Of a stretch of DNA of 6,547 bases, positions 1 to 5,269 are shown in pieces. The stretch lies in the NCBI GenBank assembly GCA_024644775.1, contig JAHEHB010000099.1:7813-14359 (forward strand). The letters are read 5' to 3'. Under the pieces are notes generated by a model. It was not told the origin of the DNA and searched no databases. It saw nothing but the letters and a program-made list of their open reading frames with translations. This DNA comes from Deltaproteobacteria bacterium (GTDB taxonomy: Bacteria > Desulfobacterota > Desulfobacteria > Desulfobacterales > SURF-15). Numbering within the stretch: the first letter of the stretch is position 1; each line of letters starts with the position of its first letter. Made by a program: the position numbers and the translations under genes.

Positions 1-40
1 AAAGCGCGTCAATTAATCGGGTCATTGGTTCTGTAGCCAT
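1..40 (-). CDS. 5' end of an unidentified gene running off the left edge
   Basis: Only 13 codons are visible, reading MATEPMTRLIDAL, so the product cannot be named. The start is supported by a purine-rich GGGGGAA at 46-52 on the minus strand, about 5-7 nt before the ATG, and by a convincing promoter further upstream (87-114). The other upstream ATG on this strand (about position 62) opens a frame that soon stops. That it is a gene start is inferred from the combined promoter, ribosome binding site and ATG; no homology is available from so few residues. Confidence 0.4.
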   Translation of the reverse strand, partial: MATEPMTRLIDAL

Positions 41-86
41 TAGAGTTCCCCCACAAACTCATTGGTTAATTAATTAGTTCATATAT

Positions 87-114
87 ATAATACACTCTTG
101 CTTCAAATTGTCAA
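87..114 (-). promoter_or_regulatory. Sigma70-like promoter for the left-edge gene
   Basis: On the minus strand there is a perfect TTGACA (-35, positions 109-114) and TATTAT (-10, positions 87-92, 5 of 6 consensus bases) with a 16-nt spacer. Transcription would start near 80, leaving a leader of about 40 nt before the ATG at 40. The -35 box touches the beginning of the decayed DUF1016 fragment on the other strand. Prediction from sequence only. Confidence 0.5.
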
Positions 115-118
115 ATGC

Positions 119-265
119 AGAGCAGATTACGGGAAATATCTGGTTGATAATTTGGCCGTTGATCTAAAGATACCAAGACAAAGATTGCATGAAATCATTG
201 GGTTTTATAGGGCCTATCCAATTGTCCGGACAGTGTTCGGACAATTAAGCTGGAAGTCACTTTAG
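119..265 (+). pseudogene. Fragment of a DUF1016/YhcG-type gene
   Basis: The frame from 119 to the TAG at 263-265 reads RADYGKYLVDNLAVDLK, then IPRQRLHEIIGFYRAYPIVR, then TVFGQLSWKSL. This matches the hallmark of the N-terminal domain of DUF1016/YhcG proteins: an (R/A)xYGK start, a helix leading to F/YRxYP, then IVRT...QLSW. Complete family members are several hundred residues long and carry a C-terminal PDDEXK-type nuclease domain. Only about 48 residues remain, with no start codon and no nuclease domain. The sequence after QLSW, where the family usually has SHY, diverges at once into a stop. It is a relic, probably of a mobile or defence-associated gene. The family call is from memory of the motif. 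Confidence 0.6.
220..246. repeat. 27-nt near-perfect palindrome inside the DUF1016 fragment
   Basis: AATTGTCCG (220-228) is exactly complementary to CGGACAATT (238-246). The 9 bases between them continue the palindrome (ACAGTGT at 230-236), so the only non-complementary pair is 229/237. It lies in the codons for the IVRTVFGQL segment, so it is both coding and structured. It recalls the palindrome inside the ORF6N gene at 1114-1140. Confidence 0.7.
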
Positions 266-367
266 GCTTGCTCCGCAAACAGGTTTCCCATAAATCATGT
301 CGAATATTGAAATATCCGACCTCGTCATTTGCGATATTTCGGTACTTTTTTGGTTGACCCCTGCCCT

Positions 368-519
368 ACCCTCTATCATGTTCTCACTGGTTGCTGAATT
401 CCTTCCCCACTGTTTATACTTTTTTTGACACAGAACCTCCCAAAGCCACTAACCAAGACATTTTCATCGGATTCCAGGGATCTTTTGACAAGCTGGTGTC
501 CCGATAGAATTTGGACAAA
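368..519 (-). pseudogene. Frameshifted fragment of an IHF/HU-family DNA-binding protein gene
   Basis: Read on the minus strand, one frame gives FVQILSGHQLVKR, then SLESDENVLVSGFGRFCVKK (519 down to 421). This is the IHF/HU beta-arm entry (TLExGExVLVSGFGKFxVK). The family's next segment (GRNPxTGE) appears in the neighbouring frame as KYKQWGRNSATSENM (421 down to 377). The shift falls in a run of seven A on the minus strand (420-426), so loss of a single A explains it. The N-terminal helices are reduced and the usual C-terminus after the beta arm is not recognisable. No start codon is available. HU/IHF proteins are about 90-100 residues and bend DNA in the nucleoid. This copy is almost certainly dead. 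It could instead be a sequencing error in the homopolymer, but the missing ends argue against that as the only defect. Confidence 0.6.
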
Positions 520-552
520 AAACGTCGATCTTAAGTTCTGATTGTTTCTTTT

Positions 553-798
553 TGGCTAAAAATAGCGTAGCTACCGTTTAGTGCAATCTGTTTATAACTA
601 TCTGATATTCAATAAAATAAAAATTCCACTTTTTGTGTAAACTCTGAGCAAATATCTTCGTTCATGTAAACTTAATCTTAGCCGAATATCGTAATTAACA
701 TACTGCTTTTATTGCACTAACAATCATTTTAAATGGTTGAAAATTTCTCCTAAAAATTATAGGTTACACCATGTGGCAGCTACGCTACTTTTGGGCCA
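553..798. repeat. AT-rich segment bounded by imperfect inverted repeats
   Basis: The left arm (553-589) and right arm (761-798) are inverted copies. They share TAGCGTAGCT (563-572) against AGCTACGCTA (778-787), a flanking TGGC...AAAA block, and GTGCAATCT (581-589) against AGGTTACAC (761-769, two transitions). A further exact inverted pair, TTAGTGCAAT (578-587) and ATTGCACTAA (711-720), lies within. The layout resembles a decayed miniature inverted-repeat element, but I see no clear target-site duplication and no coding capacity. Confidence 0.4.
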
Positions 799-854
799 TC
801 TATGAGGAAAAATTTTGGGAGATCTCAACCTAAAACATAATAAAGAGATCCCAA

Positions 855-881
855 TTGGAGGTCCCAAATTGGGATCTCCAA
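855..881. promoter_or_regulatory. Palindrome upstream of the ORF6N gene, a copy of its internal palindrome
   Basis: This 27-nt block pairs with itself except at the centre and one symmetric position (861/875). It matches the palindrome inside the following ORF6N gene (1114-1140) at 23 of 27 positions, and the similarity continues outward (CAA before; ATCTGA, then A or C, then A after). Read on the plus strand it encodes NWRSQIGISKSD, compared with NWRSQFGTSKSE in the gene. On the minus strand it encodes WRSQFGTSN. It lies 39 nt before the ATG at 920, where an operator would be. An operator role is inference; it could also be a duplicated coding scrap. Confidence 0.55.
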
Positions 882-919
882 ATCTGACAGACTGGAAAGG
901 TATTTTTAAATAAAAGAAT

Positions 920-1447
920 ATGGGGAATCTTATCACAGTAGAAGACATTGAAAAGCGGATCTACTTTATTCGCGGCGTTAAGGTGATGATAGACAGGGAT
1001 CTGGCCGAGCTGTATGAAGTTTAGACGAGGATTTTGAAACGGGCTGTACGCAGAAATATAGAAAGATTTCCACCGGATTTCATGTTTGAATTTTCCAAAG
1101 AGGAGCTTTACAATTGGAGATCCCAATTTGGGACATCCAAATCTGAAAAGATGGGCTTGAGATACCCCCCGATGGCCTTTACAGAACAGGGTGTCGCCAT
1201 GCTTTCAAGTGTTCTAAGAAGCAAGCGAGCGATTCAGGTAAATGTGCAAATTATGCGAGCCTTTGTACGGCTTCGGCATATGATTCTTGATCATGACGAG
1301 TTGAAGCGCGAGCTGGATGAGCTACGGAAGCAAACAGACGAAAGGTTTCAGATAGTTTTTGCGGTTCTCGATAAATTGATAACTGAGGAGGAAGAATCAA
1401 AAAGAAAGATTGGATTCATCGAATCCAAAGAAATAAATGAAAAATAA
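920..1447 (+). pseudogene. ORF6N-domain protein gene interrupted by an in-frame amber codon
   Basis: The frame from ATG 920 begins MGNLITVEDIEKRIYFIRG and continues KVMIDRDLAELYEV. A TAG at 1022-1024 (codon 35) interrupts it, and it resumes TRILKRAVRRNIERFPPDFM and runs to TAA at 1445-1447. This is the ORF6N domain (KilA-N superfamily): (L)IxxIRGxxVMxDxDLAxLY, then E/V-T-K/R-x-L-xxAVxRNxxRFPxDFMF, then LRSQFxTS, then PxAFTEQGVAMLSSVLxS. The C-terminal part (SKRAIQVNVQIMRAFVRLRH, then a charged coiled-coil-like tail to KRKIGF) is also typical. Family members usually have Glu at the interrupted codon, so one G-to-T change (GAG to TAG) explains it. ORF6N proteins occur in phages and bacterial accessory regions as presumed DNA-binding proteins of unclear role. 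A truncated product could restart at TTG 1034. There is no good ribosome binding site before 920. Confidence 0.75.
1114..1140. repeat. Internal palindrome of the ORF6N gene
   Basis: A 27-nt near-palindrome of the form TTGGAnnTCCCAAn followed by its mirror complement lies in the codons for the WRSQFGTSK segment. Non-complementary pairs occur only at two symmetric positions around the central base. It matches the upstream block at 855-881 at 23 of 27 positions. Because the amino-acid motif is conserved in the ORF6N family, the palindrome may be a by-product of coding, yet the upstream non-coding copy suggests a DNA-level role. Confidence 0.65.
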
Positions 1448-1624
1448 TATTAAAAAATCTTTATAGTATCCTAAATGTTAGATTTAGCAGCTCGGAATTA
1501 TAATCGGGCGGTAGCAAAAACTGATATCTGGGCTTCACAGTTAAAAAATAATATTCAAACCAAACTAGGGGCAGTTTCGAGGGGCTGCTTAAAATACTTT
1601 AGGATCGCATTGCGTTTGATATGG

Positions 1625-1882
1625 ATGAACGTTTTGCACTTAGATTTTGATCTGTCCCACGCCGACAGCGTTGAATCCGACACGGACGATCTCAGGCATG
1701 AGCTGTCTCTGATCATCGATGAGGTGTTGAAAAGAACAGGCCAAGGGCGTTGGAGCGCCAGCAAAGTCAAAGAAAACCGCCTGCAAGTCAAGTGCAGTGT
1801 CCACGATCCAGAGCTGGCCCGTGCACAGATTAAGCAGGCATTGTCCAAGCACTGGATTGTCCGGCATCTATTGTCTGGATAG
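1625..1882 (+). CDS. Small protein of unknown function (85 aa)
   Basis: I do not recognise this family. From ATG 1625 the product is 85 residues, soluble and mixed-charge: it begins MNVLHLDFDLSHADSVESDT and continues DDLRHELSLIIDEVLKRTGQ, then GRWSASKVKENRLQVKCSVH, then DPELARAQIKQALSKHWIVR to the end. The pattern suggests an alpha/beta fold with an acidic N-terminal strand, an amphipathic helix (DLRHELSLIIDEVLKR), a G-x-G-x-W turn, a strand (LQVKCSV) and a final helix (ARAQIKQALSKHW). The frame is open back to an ATG at 1475, but residues encoded by 1475-1624 look random and more AT-rich, so I prefer 1625. Neither start has a good ribosome binding site; TTG 1610 behind AGGA at 1601-1604 is a third choice. 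It converges on nikQ, 65 nt away. It may be a remnant. Confidence 0.4.
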   Translation: MNVLHLDFDLSHADSVESDTDDLRHELSLIIDEVLKRTGQGRWSASKVKENRLQVKCSVHDPELARAQIKQALSKHWIVRHLLSG

Positions 1883-1947
1883 AACTATTCATCTAAACGC
1901 TACAGGGATTTAGAATGAACTCCATCATTTCCGTGTATTCAGTCAGT

Positions 1948-2712
1948 TCACCACCAAGAATTGGGCCCCCATTCCAGGAAGGCTAAACAGAATACAACGA
2001 AAGACATTACCCCGGTAAAAACCTTGTTTCGACGATGAGGCGGAAAAATATGGAGGCTATGGAATTTTCCACTAAATCCCCGGCACTTCATGGCCTGATG
2101 AACACGCACCGCTCTGTCCGACGCGCGAACAAAAAGCGTTCCGATCAGATAGGCAAATGTTTTATAGGTATGTAAATCGGTTTTCGGGCGAAAGCCGCGT
2201 ATTTTCATCGCTGTCAACAATCGGTTGTATTCCTGTTCGATAACAAAAAAGTACCGATATGTAATCAGTAGCAAAAAAACCATCTTATCCGGCAACCTGA
2301 GGTTGTTTAGGGCATGTCCTAAAGTCGCAATGGTCATGGTGGCGACCAAAGCCATAAAGATCAATGAGATCGCAATGGACTTCAGTGTAATTTGTAAGGA
2401 AAGGAGGATACCCGGACGCGTCAGTTTCATCGGTCCGATTGTCAGTAACGACTCTCCTTCGAAAGTCAGTGGCAATACCACCCAGATGAGAAGAATAAAC
2501 CCCAGCACAATCGCAATTCTTCGAATGACCCCACGTATATTCAACCGAGCCATGAAAATCACGACGATTGATAAGACTACGGCAAAACAAAGGGATCGGG
2601 GCTCCATGGAGAACGCGACAACGAAACTATAGAGGGTTGCAAAAATGACCTTCAGTCTGGGATCGATACGATGAATAACCGAAGTCCCTGTGGAAAATGG
2701 TTCCGCGATCAT
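1948..2712 (-). CDS. nikQ: ECF-type nickel/cobalt transporter transmembrane coupling protein (EcfT/CbiQ family)
   Basis: This 254-residue membrane protein would be the T component of an energy-coupling-factor importer, linking the substrate-binding membrane protein NikM to the cytoplasmic ATPase. The N-terminus (STGTSVIHRIDPRLKVIFAT) is the CbiQ signature, in which HRIDPRxK precedes the first membrane helix. Several hydrophobic helices follow (about residues 23-60, 64-90, 105-135 and 140-160). Two coupling-helix motifs are visible, AMKIRGF near residue 168 and AMKCRGF near 210, matching the paired Ala-Arg-Gly elements by which EcfT proteins contact the ATPases. A last hydrophobic helix lies near residues 232-246. 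The ATG is 9 nt after the nikL stop without an obvious ribosome binding site, suggesting translational coupling. The expected ATPase gene nikO does not follow. Nickel rather than cobalt is inferred from the K-M-L-Q neighbours. Confidence 0.88.
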   Translation of the reverse strand: MIAEPFSTGTSVIHRIDPRLKVIFATLYSFVVAFSMEPRSLCFAVVLSIVVIFMARLNIRGVIRRIAIVLGFILLIWVVLPLTFEGESLLTIGPMKLTRPGILLSLQITLKSIAISLIFMALVATMTIATLGHALNNLRLPDKMVFLLLITYRYFFVIEQEYNRLLTAMKIRGFRPKTDLHTYKTFAYLIGTLFVRASDRAVRVHQAMKCRGFSGKFHSLHIFPPHRRNKVFTGVMSFVVFCLAFLEWGPNSWW

Positions 2713-2721
2713 GCGCCGAGC

Positions 2722-3363
2722 CTACTCTTTTTTCTTCTGCCGATAATGGATGTACGCACCTAAGCCCATCAGACCCAATATATAGCCGATTCCACCCAAT
2801 ATATCAGATGCCGAAGGACCCTTTGTTTTCGATTCGACAAGCATCTTCAATAGGGGTTTCAGCTTTTTGTCCAATACCTTTTCGACGATCTTTTCGATGT
2901 CTTCCTCAGATAGGCCAACATTTATAGGCCGTTGATTTATCCGTCCAGTTTTTTTTTCTTCTACCGGCTGAGACGTCGATGGTACGGTTTGATGATGTGT
3001 TTCCCCCTGTAGCTCATCAAGAGGGATCGTCCATTCACCCCGATGTCCTGCGCCGGCAAGTAGGATTACTTTCAATTCGGTTTTCTTGGGGATTTTAAAT
3101 GCGAATTCTCCGTTTTCATCCGTTTTACCTTCAAGAAGTTTGGTGCCCTCGGTATCGTAAACCTCGACAGTGGCATTCTTTGCCTTCCTTCCGCCACTGA
3201 ATTTGCTTTGTGTGTGTACCATCTCACCCTCGACCCAGGCAAACACGGTGACGTTGTGAGCACTTGCGGTTTTAATAAAAAAAACCGCGGCTGCAATGTA
3301 GAATAGGCATGAAAGACCTCCTGACAATCGGACACACCATACCGATTTCATAAAAGTTACCAT
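2722..3363 (-). CDS. nikL: NikL-type accessory component of the ECF nickel transporter, membrane-anchored
   Basis: The protein is 213 residues from the ATG at 3363, chosen because AGGA at 3372-3375 lies 8 nt before it; the frame extends back to a TTG at 3417. Order of parts: a signal peptide ending KTASA, predicted cleavage before HNVTVFAWVEG; a short beta-sandwich domain resembling carboxypeptidase-regulatory/Ig-like folds (SKFSGGRKAKNATVEVYDTE, then DENGEFAFKIP); a Pro/Thr/Ser-rich linker; a charged helix likely to form a coiled coil (SEEDIEKIVEKVLDKKLKPL); and a C-terminal membrane helix (DILGGIGYILGLMGLGAYIH) with a basic cytoplasmic tail. This architecture is known for NikL, which with NikK takes the place of NikN in some nickel ECF systems. 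The gene is separated from nikM by 403 nt containing a hairpin element. A weak promoter-like pair (TTGTGG at 3405-3410 and TATAAA at 3382-3387, 17-nt spacer) lies just upstream. Confidence 0.75.
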   Translation of the reverse strand: MVTFMKSVWCVRLSGGLSCLFYIAAAVFFIKTASAHNVTVFAWVEGEMVHTQSKFSGGRKAKNATVEVYDTEGTKLLEGKTDENGEFAFKIPKKTELKVILLAGAGHRGEWTIPLDELQGETHHQTVPSTSQPVEEKKTGRINQRPINVGLSEEDIEKIVEKVLDKKLKPLLKMLVESKTKGPSASDILGGIGYILGLMGLGAYIHYRQKKKE

Positions 3364-3766
3364 TATATAGATCCTTTGAGCTTTATAAAAATTTTTGCGG
3401 TTATCCACAAATCCCAAGTTGTATACAGGAATAGGCTTTGGGGGTGATCCGATTCGTGTGCGTGTGACTGTCTGAGTGTAATAGGGAGCGTTACACCGAA
3501 CAACAAGAAGTATCGGAAATACGCCCTAACTATTTTGTTTTCCGAGATGTTTTGTTAATTTCGAAGCCCTGTTCGGTATTACGCTCCCTTATGCACGAGT
3601 TTCACACGTCCGCGAATCGGATTACCCCCAAAGCCGAAGCTACTTAAATTGAGTTTTCTGCATAACCGGAAAAATTTTATTTTGATTTCGACTGCACATT
3701 GATTTGACCGCTCAAATTAGAAATGAAGTACAGATGGATCTGCGCAATAACCTAAATTATCGTATT
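3364..3766 (-). other. Long intergenic gap between nikM and nikL
   Basis: Genes in this operon are otherwise 8-9 nt apart, so a 403-nt gap is exceptional. About half of it is the inverted-repeat element at 3434-3635. The remaining flanks are AT-rich and show no coding frame that I can support. The stretch next to nikM (3640-3766) contains no recognisable terminator. Confidence 0.6.
3434..3635. repeat. 202-nt imperfect hairpin element between nikM and nikL
   Basis: Three successive arm pairs are complementary. Positions 3434-3456 pair with 3613-3635 (22 of 23), including the exact GGCTTTGGGGGT against ACCCCCAAAGCC. Positions 3483-3501 pair with 3571-3589 (17 of 19), and 3502-3519 pair with 3539-3556 (about 14 of 18). 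Bulges fall at 3469-3482 with 3590-3600, and at 3557-3570. The central loop is about 3520-3538. The whole folds as one long stem in DNA or RNA. It carries no ORF. It resembles a miniature inverted-repeat element or a large REP-like unit; I see no clear target duplication at its edges. Since it lies inside an operon it would be transcribed and could act on nik mRNA stability or readthrough. Confidence 0.75.
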
Positions 3767-4372
3767 TTATCCGGTGAATCCGGGAAGCATGTCGGGTTGA
3801 ACCTTTTTTAAAAAACTCACAGCAAAGGCAGTAACAAATCCTTCAATAATCATTACCGGTATATGAGCGGCAACCACCAGCAACGCGATCTCAAAAAAAT
3901 TCTCTTCTGTAAACATCAGCGCGAGCCCCACAAGGATTCCGCCGATCAATACGGATAATGCCCCGCATGCAAAGGCTCCGAAAGATGAAACAAGCGGCTG
4001 CTTCCAAAGCAGTCGGTTGAAAAGATAATAGCAGATCACCGCAGGACCGGCCATAATCAGGGTGTTGACACCCAAAGTGGTAATTCCGCCAAACTGAAAA
4101 ATGACCCCCTGAAGCAATAAGGCCACTAAAATGACCGGAACCGCTCCCCACCCCAGTATAAGTCCCACAATGCCGTTGAGGATAAGATGGACATTGGCCG
4201 GCCCAATGGGTACATGAATCAAAGACGCCACAAAAAAGGCTGCCGAAAGAACACCCGCCTTTGCAATCCGATCATAATCCAGTTTCCTCAGACCGATAGC
4301 GGTACCGGCAGCGGTGAGCGCCATTCCTGAGACAAGAACCGGCCCGGATAATACACCTTCAGATATATGCAT
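3767..4372 (-). CDS. nikM: ECF nickel/cobalt transporter substrate-binding membrane protein (CbiM/NikM family)
   Basis: This is the integral-membrane S component that binds Ni(II) or Co(II) and presents it to the NikQ/ATPase module. The start MHISEGVLSGPVL is the family signature. From structural work on NikM, the amino group of Met1, His2 and a further conserved His form the metal site, so the ATG at 4372 is fixed by function. The segment HVPIGPANVHLILNG (His53 and His62) is the second signature and supplies the other histidine. Six or so hydrophobic helices cover the remaining 201 residues; LLQGVIFQFGGITTLGVNTL is also typical. The length suits the NikM form without a fused NikN domain, consistent with separate nikK and nikL genes. 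It starts 8 nt after the nikK stop in AT-rich sequence without a clear ribosome binding site, so translation is probably coupled to nikK. Ni versus Co cannot be settled from sequence. Confidence 0.92.
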   Translation of the reverse strand: MHISEGVLSGPVLVSGMALTAAGTAIGLRKLDYDRIAKAGVLSAAFFVASLIHVPIGPANVHLILNGIVGLILGWGAVPVILVALLLQGVIFQFGGITTLGVNTLIMAGPAVICYYLFNRLLWKQPLVSSFGAFACGALSVLIGGILVGLALMFTEENFFEIALLVVAAHIPVMIIEGFVTAFAVSFLKKVQPDMLPGFTG

Positions 4373-4380
4373 AATATAAT

Positions 4381-5157
4381 TTATTCATTTTTCCATTCGT
4401 GGAATTTGACCCAAATTACCGCCCCGATTTCCACCACTTTATCCTCACCCTTGGCCTTCAATTTGAAATCGGCTTCATTCAAAGCTGCAAACCCCCACCA
4501 ACCGGCCTTGGGCGCCGCATAGGTAAACACTCCGTTTGAGTCCGCTTTGATTGTTTGAGTGATCATATAGTCTGTGGGTGCTCTGACGCGGCCATCCGCG
4601 TTGTAGTATTCCACTTCTACTTCAGCGTAAGGCACAGGATTCCCGTCTAACTTAACAATCCCTTGAAACACGTTTCCAGCATAAAGGCCATAAGCCTTCG
4701 ATAGAGGTACGATTTCAGTCTTTAATCCTATTTCCTTATCCCAACCTTCATCATCACCGAATGCGGTTACGACGGTTTTCGTATAATGAACAATAAAGAC
4801 ATCTTCGGCAGGTTCCCAATAAGGTTGGGGTTGCATGTAGAACATGTAAACACCCGGCCGCTTTACCCGGTAATCCGTTTGCCAGCCCGTATGTCCCATT
4901 ATTTTTACTTCTGTCAACATGCCGAGTAAATCGTACATGTTCCCATGGGAAAAAAAACCGAAGGCTTTCGGCTTTGCAAGTTCCATCCCGATACCTTCAA
5001 ACGGATGAGAAAAAGAAAGCGTTAATGTAACGGTCCGATTATCCTCAGGCATCACCATTGTATCTGTCGGAATCACCATACCAAAATGGGCGGACGTCGT
5101 TTGCGCCACAAAAAAGCACAAACAAACCACCACGGAAACAGGCAGAATCTTTCTCAT
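4381..5157 (-). CDS. nikK: NikK-type secreted DUF4198 protein of the nickel ECF transporter
   Basis: The protein is 258 residues with a classic signal peptide ([20 protein letters not shown], then TSA) and predicted cleavage before His24, so the mature protein would begin [12 protein letters not shown]. The body matches the DUF4198/NikK family: [13 protein letters not shown] near residue 48, [19 protein letters not shown] near 112, the central turn [15 protein letters not shown], and the C-terminal [20 protein letters not shown]. His51 in the SHPFEG segment and other histidines are candidate metal ligands. NikK is thought to act outside the cytoplasmic membrane in nickel capture or handover to NikM; its exact role is not settled in what I know. 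It is the first gene of the operon, with GGAGG at 5163-5167, 5 nt before the ATG, and an intrinsic terminator immediately upstream of that site. A soluble periplasmic location is inferred from the lack of any second membrane helix. Confidence 0.82.
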   Translation of the reverse strand: MRKILPVSVVVCLCFFVAQTTSAHFGMVIPTDTMVMPEDNRTVTLTLSFSHPFEGIGMELAKPKAFGFFSHGNMYDLLGMLTEVKIMGHTGWQTDYRVKRPGVYMFYMQPQPYWEPAEDVFIVHYTKTVVTAFGDDEGWDKEIGLKTEIVPLSKAYGLYAGNVFQGIVKLDGNPVPYAEVEVEYYNADGRVRAPTDYMITQTIKADSNGVFTYAAPKAGWWGFAALNEADFKLKAKGEDKVVEIGAVIWVKFHEWKNE

Positions 5158-5162
5158 AGAAA

Positions 5163-5167
5163 CCTCC
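5163..5167 (-). promoter_or_regulatory. nikK ribosome binding site
   Basis: GGAGG on the minus strand sits 5 nt before the nikK ATG and about 10 nt after the U-tract of the leader terminator. It is the only strong Shine-Dalgarno sequence at a gene start in the operon, which fits a leader-controlled first gene with coupled translation of nikM and nikQ. Confidence 0.7.
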
Positions 5168-5176
5168 GAATTTCAG

Positions 5177-5225
5177 AAAAAAACCACGAATAGCATGTAT
5201 CTTTTTGATACACTTAATCTCGTGG
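5177..5225 (-). terminator. Intrinsic terminator in the nikK leader (attenuator)
   Basis: On the minus-strand RNA, CCACGA (5225-5220) pairs exactly with UCGUGG (5189-5184). Inside, GUGUAUC (5213-5207) pairs with GAUACAU (5201-5195) around an AAAAA loop, and the stem is followed directly by seven U (5183-5177). This is the form of a Rho-independent terminator, though with an internal loop between the two stems. It lies within the leader of nikK, downstream of the predicted promoter and 10 nt before the ribosome binding site, so it would stop transcription before nikK unless an alternative fold prevents it. Confidence 0.65.
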
Positions 5226-5269
5226 AAAACATCGAAACACCGCCGTTTACTCAGCAGGCATCCATCCAC
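5222..5269 (-). promoter_or_regulatory. Candidate sensor/anti-terminator domain of the nikK leader
   Basis: Upstream of the terminator the RNA can form a closing stem, GUGGA (5269-5265) with UCCAC (5226-5222). Inside it is a hairpin, CUGCUG (5257-5252) with CGGCGG (5245-5240), around the loop AGUAAA. The UCCAC strand overlaps the CCACGA strand of the terminator, so the two folds exclude each other, as in transcriptional riboswitches. The closing stem is only 5 bp and the inner one has two G-U pairs, so this is a hypothesis. I do not see the conserved boxes of the cobalamin or NiCo riboswitches. Confidence 0.35.

Larger units (their letters stand above)
266..919. other. Non-coding, decayed region between the DUF1016 and ORF6N remnants
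   Basis: No intact gene is visible on either strand. The stretch contains a minus-strand IHF-like gene fragment (368-519), an AT-rich block bounded by inverted repeats (553-798), and the palindrome before the ORF6N gene (855-881). From about 590 to 760 the sequence is very AT-rich, stop-dense in the frames I read, and shows only scattered short repeats such as TTAGTGCAAT at 578-587 and its complement at 711-720. Confidence 0.6.

Noticed and set aside
307..351. Hairpin GAAATATC (309-316) with GATATTTC (333-340) followed by six T
   Set aside because: The stem is all A/T-rich with a 16-nt loop and the T run is set off by several bases. No gene end precedes it, and it lies in decayed sequence, so a terminator call is not supported.
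830..1126. Minus-strand frame of 98 codons containing WRSQFGTSN
   Set aside because: The motif appears only because the upstream palindrome reads similarly on both strands. The rest of the frame is antisense to the ORF6N gene and non-coding DNA.
2225..2632. Plus-strand frame opposite nikQ
   Set aside because: It is antisense to a clear EcfT-family membrane protein and shows no protein-like motif.
5045..5269. Minus-strand 74-codon frame from GTG 5269 through the nikK leader, with several Cys and His residues
   Set aside because: It overlaps the nikK start in another frame, has no properly spaced ribosome site, and its Cys/His content comes from the structured leader. It is most likely a chance frame.
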